DNA of 64,000 bases from Lysobacter sp. 5GHs7-4 (lineage in GTDB: Bacteria > Pseudomonadota > Gammaproteobacteria > Xanthomonadales > Xanthomonadaceae). Both the position numbers and the translations under genes were made by a program. Of this stretch, positions 40,555-49,529 are shown piece by piece (the first letter of the stretch is position 1; every line of letters starts with the position of its first letter). The DNA lies in contig NZ_CP089924.1 in assembly GCF_021284765.1 (NCBI RefSeq), forward strand, positions 948,001 to 1,012,000. Direction: 5' to 3'. Below the pieces are notes generated by a model that worked only from the letters and a program-made list of their open reading frames with translations, did no database searches and was not told the origin of the DNA.

Positions 40555-43046
40555 GGACGTTTTCGCTGGCCTGGCGCCAGCTGCGACGCGATTTCAAGGC
40601 CGGCGACGTCCGCATCCTGTTCGCCGCGCTGGTGCTGGCGGTGTTGGCGGTGACTTCGGTGGGTTTCGTCACCGACCGCGCCGAACGCGCGCTGGCGATC
40701 GAGGCCAACCGTCTGCTGGGCGGCGACGCGGTGGTGCGCGCCGACGCGCCGATCGCCGGCGCCTTGCGCGAGGCCGCGCAAGCCGGCGGCCTGCGCCGCA
40801 CCGAGACCATGGAACTGCAAACCATGATCCGCGTCGGCGAGCGCCTGCAATTGGGCGAGCTGCGCGCGCTGGGCGAGGGCTTTCCGTTGCGCGGCGCGTT
40901 CCGCATTGCCGACCGCGGCGGCGAGCGCGATGCCGGCGGCGTGCCCGCGCGCGGCACGATCTGGATGAGCCGCGCCGGCGCCGACACGCTGGGCGCCGCG
41001 CTGGGCGACAGCATCGCGATCGGCGATGCGCGCTTCACCCTGGCCGCGCTGGTGGTGCAGGAGCCCGATGCCGCACTCGACTATTTCAACATCGCGCCCA
41101 AGGTCTTCCTCAACCTGGGCGACGTGCGCGCGACCGGGCTGATCCAGGAAGGCAGCCGCATCCGCTATCGCCTGGTGATCGCCGGCGACGCCGCCGCGGT
41201 CGAACGTTTCGTCGCCGCCGCGCGTCCCGCGCTGGGCCGCGGCCAGCGTCTGGAAACCATCAGCGACGCGCGCCCGGAAATCCGTTCCGCGCTGGATCGC
41301 GCCGGCCGCTTCCTCGGCCTGGCCGCGCTGGTGTCGGTGGTGCTGGCCGCCGTCGCCGTGGCGATGGCCGCGCGCCGCCACAGCGAACGCCATTTGTCCG
41401 GCACCGCGGTGATGCGTTGCCTGGGCGCCAGCCAGCGCACCCTGGTCGGCGTGCACGTGGGCGAGTTGCTGATGCTGGGTGTGATCGCCGCCACCGTCGG
41501 CGTGCTGCTGGCGTTCGCCTTGCAGTGGCTGATCGGCGGCTGGCTGTCGCAGGCCTTGAAGCTGTCGATTCCGCCGGCCGGCCTGTTGCCGGCGCTGCAG
41601 GGCTACGGCGTCGGCCTGGTCGTGCTGCTCGCCTTCGGCGCGCCGCCGGTGCTGGCGCTGCGCCGCGTGCCGGCCCTGCGCGTGCTGCGCCGCGATCTGG
41701 ACAGCACCGAACCCAGCGCCTGGCTGGTCGCGCTGACCGGTTTCGCCGGCCTGGCCGCGCTGCTGTGGTGGAAGGCCGGTTCGGCCGCGCTGGGCACGGC
41801 GATGCTGCTGGGCATCGCCGGCACCTTGGCGGTGCTGGCGCTGCTGGCCTGGTTGCTGATCGTCGCCGTGCGCCGGCTGCGCTCGCGCCTGCGCGGCAGC
41901 CTGCGCTACGGGCTAGCCAACGTCAGCCGCCGCGCCGGCACCAGCATCGCCCAGGTCTCGGCTCTGGGGCTGGGCCTGATGGCGCTGCTGCTGCTGACCT
42001 TCGTGCGCACCGATCTGCTCGACCGCTGGCAGCTCGCGCTGGCGGCCGACGCGCCAAACCGCTTCATCATCAACGTGCAGGACGACCAGCTCGCACAGGT
42101 GCGCGCCTTCATGAGCGAACAGGGCATCGCCGAGCCCACCCTGTACCCGATGATTCGCGGCCGTCTGGTCTCGCGCAACGGCAAGGCGGTGACCGGCGCC
42201 GACTACGCCGAACAAGGCGAGCGCGCGCAGCGCCTGGCCGAGCGCGAGTTCAATCTGTCGGTGGCGGCGACGCTGCGCGACGACAATCGCGTCACCGCCG
42301 GCAAGTTCTGGGGCAGCGCCAAGCCGGCGCGGCCCGAGGTGTCGGTGGAGGAGGGGTTCGCCGAACAATTGGGTTGGAAACTGGGCGACCGCGTCGCGTT
42401 CGACATCGCGGGACAGCCGTTCGAGGCCACCATCACCAGTCTGCGCAGCGTGGATTGGGAGAGCTTCCGTCCCAACTTCTTCGTGATCGCTTCGCCCGGA
42501 TCGATGGACGGCTATCCGGCCAGCTACATCACCGCGGTCAGCGTCCCGTCGCAGCGCACGCGCTTCACCGCCGATCTGGTCGGCCGCTTCCCGAACCTGT
42601 CGGTGATCGACGTCGACGCCGTGCTCAAGCAAGTACGTGGCACCGCCGACCAGGTCTCGACCGTGGTCGAGGTGGTGTTCTATTTCTCGCTGGTGGCCGG
42701 CGTGCTGGTGTTGATGGCGGCGGTCAGCGCCAGCCAGGACGAGCGCCTGCTCGAGGGCGGGGTGATGCGCGTGCTGGGCGGCAGCCGTCGCCAGCTGCGC
42801 TTGGCGCAGGCTTCGGAATTCGCGGCGATCGGGCTGTTGTCGGGCCTGGTCGCGGCCACCGCCGCCTCGGTGCTGGCCGGCGTGATCGCCACGCGCGTGT
42901 TCGATCTGCCCTGGCGGGTGGACTGGACCATGGCCGCGGTGGGCGCGGCGCTGGGCCTGATCGCCGCCTTGCTGGCCGGCCTGTACGCGACCCGGCGCGT
43001 GCTCGACGCACCGCCGTCGGTGACCTTGCGCGAACTGCAGAACTGA
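40551..43046 (+). CDS. ybbP: FtsX-like permease (YbbP)
   Basis: An 831-residue inner-membrane permease starting with GTG 40551 inside the ybbA stop. Topology: one N-terminal helix, a large periplasmic domain, then FtsX helices ('FLGLAALVSVVLAAVAVAMAARRHSERH', shortened), a second pair of helices in the middle, a second periplasmic domain, and the final FtsX domain ('VSTVVEVVFYFSLVAGVLVLMAAVSASQDER', shortened; 'GGVMRVLGGSRRQL'). Two FtsX modules of 'RCLGAS'/'RVLGGS' type are typical of YbbP. Works with YbbA; the adjacent periplasmic TesA-like esterase suggests a shared lipidic substrate. Confidence 0.92.
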   Translation: MRTFSLAWRQLRRDFKAGDVRILFAALVLAVLAVTSVGFVTDRAERALAIEANRLLGGDAVVRADAPIAGALREAAQAGGLRRTETMELQTMIRVGERLQLGELRALGEGFPLRGAFRIADRGGERDAGGVPARGTIWMSRAGADTLGAALGDSIAIGDARFTLAALVVQEPDAALDYFNIAPKVFLNLGDVRATGLIQEGSRIRYRLVIAGDAAAVERFVAAARPALGRGQRLETISDARPEIRSALDRAGRFLGLAALVSVVLAAVAVAMAARRHSERHLSGTAVMRCLGASQRTLVGVHVGELLMLGVIAATVGVLLAFALQWLIGGWLSQALKLSIPPAGLLPALQGYGVGLVVLLAFGAPPVLALRRVPALRVLRRDLDSTEPSAWLVALTGFAGLAALLWWKAGSAALGTAMLLGIAGTLAVLALLAWLLIVAVRRLRSRLRGSLRYGLANVSRRAGTSIAQVSALGLGLMALLLLTFVRTDLLDRWQLALAADAPNRFIINVQDDQLAQVRAFMSEQGIAEPTLYPMIRGRLVSRNGKAVTGADYAEQGERAQRLAEREFNLSVAATLRDDNRVTAGKFWGSAKPARPEVSVEEGFAEQLGWKLGDRVAFDIAGQPFEATITSLRSVDWESFRPNFFVIASPGSMDGYPASYITAVSVPSQRTRFTADLVGRFPNLSVIDVDAVLKQVRGTADQVSTVVEVVFYFSLVAGVLVLMAAVSASQDERLLEGGVMRVLGGSRRQLRLAQASEFAAIGLLSGLVAATAASVLAGVIATRVFDLPWRVDWTMAAVGAALGLIAALLAGLYATRRVLDAPPSVTLRELQN

Positions 43047-43076
43047 CGATGCCGGCGGCCATGGCCGCCGGCATCG
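43047..43076. terminator. Bidirectional hairpin between convergent genes
   Basis: 14-bp perfect palindrome (CGATGCCGGCGGCC and its complement, 2-nt loop) immediately past the ybbP stop and 6 bp before the stop of the convergent gene. No T-run. Confidence 0.6.
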
Positions 43077-43081
43077 CGGTG

Positions 43082-43363
43082 TCAGGCTTCCGGCTGCGGC
43101 TCGGCGTTGAAGCGGCGCGCATAGCCGCGCTCCTGCGCCACGCGTTCGACCTCGTCGTCGGCCAGTTCCGGCGCGGCGTACACCGCGTAGGCGACCGCGC
43201 CGTCGCGACGGCCGGTGTGGTGCAGCCGATAGCGCGGACGGCCGCCGCCGGTGTTCTCGGGGTAGTGGCGCGGCGGCTGCTCGCCGTCCAGGTCGAGTTC
43301 GCTGTTGTCGACCATGCCGCCGATGAAAAGAGCTCGCATGCGTGGGCTTCCCGTAGTTTTCAT
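43082..43363 (-). CDS. Small conserved-looking hypothetical protein
   Basis: A 93-residue soluble protein. I chose ATG 43363 because GGAGG is 8 nt upstream and because it forms an ATGA overlap with the TspO-like gene; ATG 43339 (MRALFIGG...) would be 8 residues shorter and is also possible. Features: 'ALFIGGMVDNSELDLDGEQPPRHYP', cut here, and 'RYRLHHTGRRDGAVAYAVYAAPEL'. The pattern of a strand ending in Gly-Gly, a Tyr/Pro loop and a 'VAQERGY' tail recurs in short Xanthomonadaceae proteins of unknown function. Confidence 0.7.
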   Translation of the reverse strand: MKTTGSPRMRALFIGGMVDNSELDLDGEQPPRHYPENTGGGRPRYRLHHTGRRDGAVAYAVYAAPELADDEVERVAQERGYARRFNAEPQPEA

Positions 43364-44136
43364 CCAGCATGCCTCCGCGGATGTTGCGACGGCATGAAGC
43401 CGCGCGCGCGCCGGCGCAGCCAAAAACCTTGCGCGAGCAACGCGACGGCGATCGCGAGCGCGGTCCAAGCCGCGACCGTCGCACCCGGCAAAGGCGAGCG
43501 CGATTGCTGCACATAGACGCCGACCAGGCCCCACAGCGCGGCCAGCGCGTAGGCCCAGTTGCCGCGCATGCGCGCGTTGAGCGTCAACAGCAACGCGGCG
43601 GCGAGCGCGTACAGGACCAGGCTCCAGGCCAGCATGTCGTCGCTGGGCAGCAGGCGGTAGGCGACGATGGTCTGCGCGGTGTTCAGCACCGCGGCCAGCG
43701 ACAGCCAGCCGGCGTGCAACGACAGCGGCAGCCAGGCCAGCCAACGCTGGCCGGGCAGGGGATCGGCATCGCGCGACAGCATCAGCGCGCTCCGGCCCAC
43801 GCAGGCCAGCGCCGCCCAGATCACCAGCAGCGCCAGCCAGAACCATTGCTGCGAGAATACCGGCATCCACAACGCGGTCAGGGCGAAGCCCATAGCGGCG
43901 GCGGGGCGCACGCGCGCCAGGGTGGCATCGTGCGCGCGCCGACGCGATTGCCAGAATCCGAACAAAATGTCGCACAGAAAGATCGGGCCCCAGATCGCGA
44001 AGGCGTAGCCGGCGGCGACCAGCAGGGTCGGGTAGCGGTCCGAGAGCGTGCCGTTGTCGGGGCCGAACGCGCCGCGTTGCGACCACCACGCCACCAGCGG
44101 CATCGACAGGGCGAACAGCAGGACCAGCAGGCGCAT
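43360..44136 (-). CDS. TspO-like (tryptophan-rich sensory) membrane protein
   Basis: A 258-residue membrane protein from ATG 44136 (AGGAG 7 nt upstream) with about seven or eight hydrophobic helices. Strings such as 'AFAIWGPIFLCDILFGFWQS', 'ALWMPVFSQQWFWLALLVIWAALA' (cut) and 'WLPLSLHAGWLSLAAVLNTAQ' resemble the longer TspO/MBR-related proteins, which have two or three more helices than the 160-residue TspO. Binding of tetrapyrroles is typical of TspO but cannot be claimed here. Translationally coupled to the small gene downstream. Confidence 0.7.
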   Translation of the reverse strand: MRLLVLLFALSMPLVAWWSQRGAFGPDNGTLSDRYPTLLVAAGYAFAIWGPIFLCDILFGFWQSRRRAHDATLARVRPAAAMGFALTALWMPVFSQQWFWLALLVIWAALACVGRSALMLSRDADPLPGQRWLAWLPLSLHAGWLSLAAVLNTAQTIVAYRLLPSDDMLAWSLVLYALAAALLLTLNARMRGNWAYALAALWGLVGVYVQQSRSPLPGATVAAWTALAIAVALLAQGFWLRRRARGFMPSQHPRRHAG

Positions 44137-44262
44137 GGCGTCGCTCCTCGGGGACGGCCCGCACCGTAGCCTGGGTCGGCGTGAAGGCGGCGCAGTCGCG
44201 ATACGGGCGTCGGCGCCTGGCGACGGGTAAAATGGCGCCGATGAACCGCATTCGATACCGCC

Positions 44263-45354
44263 GTGCGCGCCGACGCAGCCGATAACGCACTCGAAACCCT
44301 GTTCCTGCCGTTCGCCGAAGGCCGGCTGAGCTGGCCGGCGCAGGGCGGCGCCTTGTTCCTGCGCGCGCGCGACGGCTGGCCGCTGCATGCGCAGGCGCGC
44401 CCCGGCCTGGTCTGCGAGCAGAGCTTCAAACCCCAGGCCGACGCGCTGCAGCGCTCCGGCCTGACCCTGGACGGCGACGACGGCGAGCGGCGCTATCCGC
44501 TGGTGCTGGTGCTGCCGCCGCGCCAGCGCGACGAAGCCCGCGCGCTGCTGTCGCGCGCCGTCGCGCGCACCGCGCCAGGCGGGCGCGTGCTCGCCTGCCT
44601 GAGCAACGACGAGGGTGCGAAGTCCGGCGAGGCCGACCTGGGCAAGCTGGTCGGCCCGGTCGCGCACCTGTCCAAGAACAAATGCCGGGTGTTCTGGAGC
44701 GCGCCGCTGGACGGCCCCGCCGATGCGGCGTTGGCCGCGCAGTGGCAGGGCCTGGACGCGGTGCGGCCGATCCTGGGCGGGCGTTTCCTGAGCCGGCCGG
44801 GCGTGTTCGCCTGGGACCGCATCGATCCGGCCTCGGCCTTGCTGGCCGAGCATCTGCCCGCGACGCTGGCCGGACGCGCGGCCGATTTCGGCGCGGGCTA
44901 CGGCTATCTCGCGGCTGAGCTGCTGGCGCGCTGCCCCGGCATCGTCGCGGTGGATCTGTACGAGGCCGAAGCGCGCGCGCTGGATCTGGCGCGCGCCAAT
45001 CTGACCGCCGAGCGCCTGCCGGCCTCCGCGCGCGCGGTCGCGATCGACTACCGCTGGCAAGACGTCACCGCCGGTGTCGACGGGCGTTACGACATGATCG
45101 TCAGCAACCCGCCCTTCCATGCCCAGGGCCGCGCCGAACGCCCGGACATCGGACGCCGTTTCATCGAGGTCGCGGCGCAAGCGCTGAATCCCGGCGGTCG
45201 GCTGTGGCTGGTCGCCAACCGTCACTTGCCGTACGAAGCGGCGCTGGACACCGGTTTCGCCGAAGTGCGCACGGTCGCGCAGCAGGGCGGGTTCAAGATC
45301 GTCGAAGCCGTCAAGCAGGCGGCGCCGGCGCACGCACGCAAGGGGCGCGCATGA
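44263..45354 (+). CDS. RsmC/RlmG-like class I methyltransferase
   Basis: A 363-residue protein beginning at GTG 44263. N-terminal half is the non-catalytic domain typical of RsmC ('LFLRARDGWPLHAQ', 'LVGPVAHLSKNKCRVFWS'); C-terminal half binds SAM: 'GRAADFGAGYGYLAAELL' (motif I), 'VDLYEAEARALDLARANL' (acidic loop) and the catalytic 'MIVSNPPFHAQG' (NPPF). This set is that of guanine-N2 rRNA methyltransferases. Stop overlaps the start of the pseudouridine synthase gene by 4 nt, so two rRNA-modification enzymes are co-translated. Confidence 0.9.
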   Translation: MRADAADNALETLFLPFAEGRLSWPAQGGALFLRARDGWPLHAQARPGLVCEQSFKPQADALQRSGLTLDGDDGERRYPLVLVLPPRQRDEARALLSRAVARTAPGGRVLACLSNDEGAKSGEADLGKLVGPVAHLSKNKCRVFWSAPLDGPADAALAAQWQGLDAVRPILGGRFLSRPGVFAWDRIDPASALLAEHLPATLAGRAADFGAGYGYLAAELLARCPGIVAVDLYEAEARALDLARANLTAERLPASARAVAIDYRWQDVTAGVDGRYDMIVSNPPFHAQGRAERPDIGRRFIEVAAQALNPGGRLWLVANRHLPYEAALDTGFAEVRTVAQQGGFKIVEAVKQAAPAHARKGRA

Positions 45355-46052
45355 AGCTGGTCAAGCTGATCGCCAACCTCGGCTACGGTAGCCGCAAGGA
45401 CGTCGCCACGATGTTCCGCGAAGGCCGCATCACCGATCCCGAGGGCGAGGTGCTGTACGCCGACGACCAGGTCGGCCACGAGCGCATCCACGTCGACGGC
45501 CGGCCGTTGGACCCGCCGGCGGGTCTGGTGCTGATGTTGCACAAGCCGACCGGCTACACCTGCTCGACCAAGGATCCCGGCCGCATCGTCTACGACCTGC
45601 TGCCGCCGCGTTTTCGCTTGCGCTCGCCGCTGCTGTCCACGGTCGGTCGCCTGGACCGCGACACCAGCGGCCTGCTGCTGCTCACCGACGACGGCGGCTT
45701 GCTGCACCGGATCGTGTCGCCCAAGGCCAATCTGGCCAAGGTGTACGAAGCCACGCTGGCTTCCGATCTGCGCGGCGACGAAGTCGCGACCTTCGCCAGC
45801 GGCACGTTGATGCTGGAGTCGGAAAAGACGCCGCTGGCGCCGGCGGTCATGGACACCCTGACGCCGCGTCGGGCGCGCCTGGTTCTGACCGAAGGCCGTT
45901 ATCACCAGGTGCGGCGCATGTTCGCGGCGGTCGGCAATCACGTCGAGGCGCTGCACCGTAGCCGCATCGGCGGATTGGGCCTGGACGATCTTCCGTCCGG
46001 TCAATGGCGCGCCTTGGACGCGCACGACCTGGAACGCTTGTTTGGCGGCTGA
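45351..46052 (+). CDS. rsuA: RsuA/RluB-family pseudouridine synthase
   Basis: A 233-residue protein with an N-terminal S4 domain ('MKLVKLIANLGYGSRKDVATMFREGRI', cut) and the catalytic domain: 'VLMLHKPTGYTCST', 'VGRLDRDTSGLLLLTDDG' with Asp102, the catalytic aspartate at the same number as in E. coli RsuA, and 'LTEGRYHQVRRMFAAVGNHVEALHR', cut. Size and the single S4 domain point to 16S rRNA U516 modification. Follows the methyltransferase in an operon. Confidence 0.88.
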   Translation: MKLVKLIANLGYGSRKDVATMFREGRITDPEGEVLYADDQVGHERIHVDGRPLDPPAGLVLMLHKPTGYTCSTKDPGRIVYDLLPPRFRLRSPLLSTVGRLDRDTSGLLLLTDDGGLLHRIVSPKANLAKVYEATLASDLRGDEVATFASGTLMLESEKTPLAPAVMDTLTPRRARLVLTEGRYHQVRRMFAAVGNHVEALHRSRIGGLGLDDLPSGQWRALDAHDLERLFGG

Positions 46053-46118
46053 TTGCGCCGCCGCCGTTATCCGTCCGCGGCCCCGGTCGCGGGTCATCGC
46101 CCTGCGGAACCTCCCACG

Positions 46119-46829
46119 ATGCTGATCGACCATACGCGCGCCGCGGCGCTGGAGTTCGTACCCGAAGCGGTGCTGTTCGACATGGACGGCACCATGATCG
46201 AAAGCGAAGCGGCCTTGCTGGAATGCTGGCGGCAGGCGGCGCAGGATCTGTCGTTGCCGCTGGAAGACGGCCTGTGGCTGTCGATGGTCGGCCTGCACGA
46301 CAGCGCCTGTCATGCGCTGTTGCGCACGCGATTGGACGAGGCGCAAGTGCAGGCTTTGTTGAGCGCCATGCAGGCGTTGTACGACGTACGCGTGGACGCA
46401 GGTCTGCCGGTGAAGGCGGGCCTGATCGCCCTGCTCGAACGCCTGACCGCGCAGGGCATGCCGATCGCGGTGGTCACCTCCACACGCCGGCCTCGGGCCT
46501 TGTACAAGCTGGAGCGCGCCGGCCTGTTGCCGTACTTTTCGTTGGTCGTCGGCGGCGACGAGGTGTCGCATCCCAAGCCCGCGCCCGACATCTACCGTCT
46601 CGCGGCGCAGCGTTTGGACGTGGACCCGCGGCGTTGCGTGGTGCTGGAGGATTCGCCGACCGGCGTGCGTTCGGCGCTGGCCGCCGGCATGGCCCCGATC
46701 CATATCCCGGACCTGGTCGCGCCCAGCGACGAGGTGCGCGCGCTGGGGCACCGCATTGTCGCCGACATGGGCCAAGCGCATGCGTTGCTGGCGCCGTGGC
46801 TGCGGGATGAGGCGGTGGCGGAGCGGTAA
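46119..46829 (+). CDS. HAD-superfamily hydrolase, phosphoglycolate phosphatase-like
   Basis: A 236-residue protein from ATG 46119. HAD motifs: 'VLFDMDGTMIESE' (nucleophile Asp in DMDGT), 'VVTSTRRPRALYKLE' (motif II Thr/Ser), 'GGDEVSHPKPAPDIY' (motif III Lys) and 'CVVLEDSPTGVRSALAAG' (motif IV Asp). Type C1 cap between motifs I and II. The family acts on sugar phosphates or similar. Starts 66 bp after the pseudouridine synthase and may be in its operon. Confidence 0.9.
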   Translation: MLIDHTRAAALEFVPEAVLFDMDGTMIESEAALLECWRQAAQDLSLPLEDGLWLSMVGLHDSACHALLRTRLDEAQVQALLSAMQALYDVRVDAGLPVKAGLIALLERLTAQGMPIAVVTSTRRPRALYKLERAGLLPYFSLVVGGDEVSHPKPAPDIYRLAAQRLDVDPRRCVVLEDSPTGVRSALAAGMAPIHIPDLVAPSDEVRALGHRIVADMGQAHALLAPWLRDEAVAER

Positions 46830-46877
46830 GTTGTTTCGTCGCGGACGGGTGGTTTTGTCCGAGGCGCAGGAGCGAAA

Positions 46878-46985
46878 GGCGAATCTTCCCTAACCCCTCT
46901 TTTTCAAAGAGGGGACCAAGAGCGAATGCTCGCTGTTTCCCCCCCTTTGAAAAAGGGGGCGGGGGGGATTTGCTCTTACTCCACG
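46878..46985. repeat. Dispersed intergenic repeat, copy 2 (CCCCTTTTTCAAAGGGG class)
   Basis: Shorter copy: 'GCGAATCTTCCCTAACCCC', TCTTTTTCAAAGAGGGG hairpin, ~30 bp middle, CCCCCTTTGAAAAAGGGGG hairpin, then 'GGGGGATTTGCTCTTACTCC'. Lies between the convergent HAD and DUF1415 genes. Confidence 0.8.
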
Positions 46986-47055
46986 GAGCCGCAGACCTCG
47001 ACTCCTTCTTTGCGTTCCACCGAGACCGGCAGCGATCGCGCGCCGCAAACACCCC

Positions 47056-47598
47056 TCAAGGCGCCAGCAACTTCCGCCAGCCCTCGATCCCCAGCTGCTG
47101 CAAGGTCTCCAGATTGCGCTCCACGATCACCTCCGGATCCGGAAACGCCGCCACCGCGCGCTCGACGCTGGCCTCGCGCAGCAGATGCAGCATGGGGTAG
47201 GGCGAACGGTTGCTGCAGTTGCCGACGTCGTCGTAGGCGGTGTCGGCGAACTGATAGTCCGGGTGGAAGCTGGCGACCTGGATCTCACCTTCCAGTTCCA
47301 ATGCCTCCACCGCCGCGTCGGCGGTGTCGAGGAAGTCGTTGTAGTCCAGGAAATCCGTCAGCACCTGCGGATGGATCAGCAGGGTGGTGTCGACCTGGTC
47401 GGGCTCGGTCTGCTGCAGGCGCACCAGCTCGTAGGCCAGCTCTTCCAGCAGGGCCTCGGGCGTGGTCGCCGCGCTGAGCACGTAACGGACCTGGCCCTTG
47501 GCGACCACGGCCTTGGCGAACGGGCACAGGTTGAGCCCGATCACCGCGCGTTCCAGCCAGCGGCGGGTGGCGACGATGGGCTCGGCTTCGGCGTCCAT
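47056..47598 (-). CDS. DUF1415 family protein
   Basis: A 180-residue cytosolic protein. The DUF1415 signature is clear: 'VIGLNLCPFAKAVVAKGQVRYV', cut, with a conserved Cys-Pro-Phe, then 'TTLLIHPQVLTDFLDYNDFL', 'QVASFHPDYQFADT' and 'NCSNRSPYPMLHLLREAS'. The conserved Cys, His and Asn-Arg-Ser-Pro-Tyr-Pro set suggests an enzyme, but none is established. Six bp after yajQ on the same strand, so co-transcribed. Confidence 0.9.
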   Translation of the reverse strand: MDAEAEPIVATRRWLERAVIGLNLCPFAKAVVAKGQVRYVLSAATTPEALLEELAYELVRLQQTEPDQVDTTLLIHPQVLTDFLDYNDFLDTADAAVEALELEGEIQVASFHPDYQFADTAYDDVGNCSNRSPYPMLHLLREASVERAVAAFPDPEVIVERNLETLQQLGIEGWRKLLAP

Positions 47599-47604
47599 GG
47601 GCGC

Positions 47605-48087
47605 TCAGTCGCGGAAGTTTTCGAACTGCAGCGGGCGCTCGAAATCGCCGGACTTGAGCAGGGCGATCGCGGTCTGCAGGTCGTCGCGCTTCTTGCCGTT
47701 CACGCGCAGCTTGTCGCCGTTGATCTGGGCCTCGACCTTGAGCTTGGCGTCCTTGATCGCGGCGACGATCTTCTTGGCCAGCTTCTGCTCGATGCCCTGC
47801 TGCACGGTGATCTTCTGGCGCGCGCCGGCCAGGTTGGTCTCGATGTTGCCGAATTCCAGGCAGCGGGTGTCGATCTGGCGCGCGATCAGGCGCTGACGCA
47901 GGATCTGGGTCATCTGCTCCAGCTGGAACTCGCTGGGCGCGGATTGGTTGATGACCTTGTCGTCGAGCTCGAACTTGGCCTCCACGCCCTTGAAATCGAA
48001 GCGCGTGGACAGCTCGCGATTAGCCTGGTCGACGGCGTTGGTGAGTTCGTGGGTGTCGACTTCGGAGACGACGTCGAAGGAGGGCAT
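47605..48087 (-). CDS. yajQ: YajQ-family nucleotide-binding protein
   Basis: A 160-residue protein with two ferredoxin-like halves. Hallmarks: 'MPSFDVVSEVDTHELTNAVDQANREL', cut, 'STRFDFKGVEAKFELDD', 'QQGIEQKLAKKIVAAIKDAKLKV', cut, and 'KVEAQINGDKLRVNGKKRDDLQTAI', cut. Start ATG 48087 gives the exact usual length. In Xanthomonas campestris the YajQ protein binds cyclic di-GMP and modulates virulence gene expression through a regulator. Operon with the DUF1415 gene. Confidence 0.95.
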   Translation of the reverse strand: MPSFDVVSEVDTHELTNAVDQANRELSTRFDFKGVEAKFELDDKVINQSAPSEFQLEQMTQILRQRLIARQIDTRCLEFGNIETNLAGARQKITVQQGIEQKLAKKIVAAIKDAKLKVEAQINGDKLRVNGKKRDDLQTAIALLKSGDFERPLQFENFRD

Positions 48088-48230
48088 GGCGGTATCCGGA
48101 TCGGTGCTGCGGTGGGGAGGTAAAGGGTAGCGCAGGCGCGCAGCCACGGCACGTAGCGTTGCGGGCGCATTGACGCCGGGGCTACGCATGCGCCGCTAGA
48201 CTGGCGGTCTTGCCCCGTCCGGACCCGCAC

Positions 48231-49286
48231 ATGCTCAAGACCGCCGCCTACGCCGCCGCCAGCGCCCAGTCGCCGCTGGCCCCGCATTCGATCGAACGCC
48301 GCGAGCCGGGGCCGAACGAGGTCCTGATCGACATCCTGTACTGCGGCGTCTGCCACTCCGACATCCACCAGGCGCGCGACGAATGGGGCGGCTCGATCTT
48401 CCCGATGGTGCCGGGCCACGAGATCGTCGGCCGCATCGCCCAGGTCGGCGCCCAGGTCGGCAAGTTCCAGGTCGGCGACGCCGTCGGCGTGGGCTGCTTC
48501 GTCGATTCCTGCCGCGAATGCCCGCAATGCCGCGACGGCCTGCAGCAGTACTGCGACCAGGGCATGACCGGCACCTACAATTCGCGCGAGCGCGCCGGCG
48601 GCGCGCCCACCTTCGGCGGCTATTCGACCCGGATCACGGTCGACCAGGACTACGTGTTGCGTATTCCGGCCTCGATCCCGCTGGACCGCGCCGCGCCGCT
48701 GCTGTGCGCAGGCATCACCACCTACTCGCCGCTTAAGCACTACGGCGTCAAGGCCGGCGACCGCGTCGCCGTGGTCGGCCTGGGCGGCCTGGGCCACATG
48801 GCGGTCAAGCTGGCCGCGGCGATGGGCGCGAACGTCACCGTGTTGAGCACTTCGGAATCCAAGCGCGACGCCGCGCTGGCGCTGGGCGCGCAGGATTTCG
48901 CCGCCACCCGCGATCCGGCGGTGTTCAAGACGCTGGCGCGCTCGTTCGATTTCATCATCGACTCGGTGTCCGGCGAGCACGACTACAACGCCTACCTGTC
49001 CCTGCTCAAGGTCGACGGCACCATGGTTCTGCTGGGCATACCGGAAACGCCGGCGCCGGTGGCCGCGGGCCTGCTGATCTCCAAGCGCCGCCGCCTCGCC
49101 GGCTCGATGATCGGCGGCATCGCCGAAACCCAGGAAATGCTGGACTTCTGCGCCGAGCACGGCATCGCTTCGGACATCGAGCTGATCGACATCGCCGGCA
49201 TCAACGAGGCCTACGAACGCATGATCAAGGGCGACGTGCGCTATCGCTTCGTGATCGACATCGCCAGCCTGGAACGGGCGGCGTAA
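48231..49286 (+). CDS. Zinc-dependent alcohol dehydrogenase (YahK/cinnamyl alcohol type)
   Basis: A 351-residue medium-chain dehydrogenase from ATG 48231. Catalytic zinc ligands in 'YCGVCHSDIH' and 'PGHEIVG'; structural zinc cluster 'CRECPQCRDGLQQYC'; Rossmann motif 'VVGLGGLGHMAVKLA'. The combination 'CGVCHSD', 'GGYS' and 'GLGGLGH' followed by 'STSESKRDAA' is typical of the NADPH-preferring aldehyde reductase YahK group. Stand-alone gene. Confidence 0.92.
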   Translation: MLKTAAYAAASAQSPLAPHSIERREPGPNEVLIDILYCGVCHSDIHQARDEWGGSIFPMVPGHEIVGRIAQVGAQVGKFQVGDAVGVGCFVDSCRECPQCRDGLQQYCDQGMTGTYNSRERAGGAPTFGGYSTRITVDQDYVLRIPASIPLDRAAPLLCAGITTYSPLKHYGVKAGDRVAVVGLGGLGHMAVKLAAAMGANVTVLSTSESKRDAALALGAQDFAATRDPAVFKTLARSFDFIIDSVSGEHDYNAYLSLLKVDGTMVLLGIPETPAPVAAGLLISKRRRLAGSMIGGIAETQEMLDFCAEHGIASDIELIDIAGINEAYERMIKGDVRYRFVIDIASLERAA

Positions 49287-49324
49287 GCGGACGCGCAGAC
49301 GCCCTGGTTTGCGTTCCCCAATCC

Positions 49325-49457
49325 CGTCATTCCCCAGCCCGTCATTCCGGCGAACGCCGGAACCCATTTTGACTTTCGCTCTTTCGCTCTCAGGCGAGCG
49401 CAGTCGCCGTAACCCAAAACTTGGGTTACGGCTTGCGCCGGAATGACGGAGTGGGGA
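49325..49457. repeat. Palindromic intergenic repeat (CGTCATTCCGGC class)
   Basis: 'CCGTCATTCCGGCGAACGCCGGAACCC' (cut) near 49340-49367, a middle with hairpin 'CGTAACCCAAAACTTGGGTTACG' (cut) near 49409-49431, and 'GCCGGAATGACGG' at 49437-49449 as the inverted end. A truncated first copy 'CCCGTCATTCCCCAGCC' precedes it. Short mobile-like repeats ending in GTCATTCC are common in many proteobacterial genomes. Only one full copy lies in this window. Confidence 0.75.
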
Positions 49458-49529
49458 GGCGGCTGAGTGGTGTCGTTCAATACACCCGAGGCGGACGAGC
49501 CCACCGCCTCGATCGTCTAAGCTCCTCCC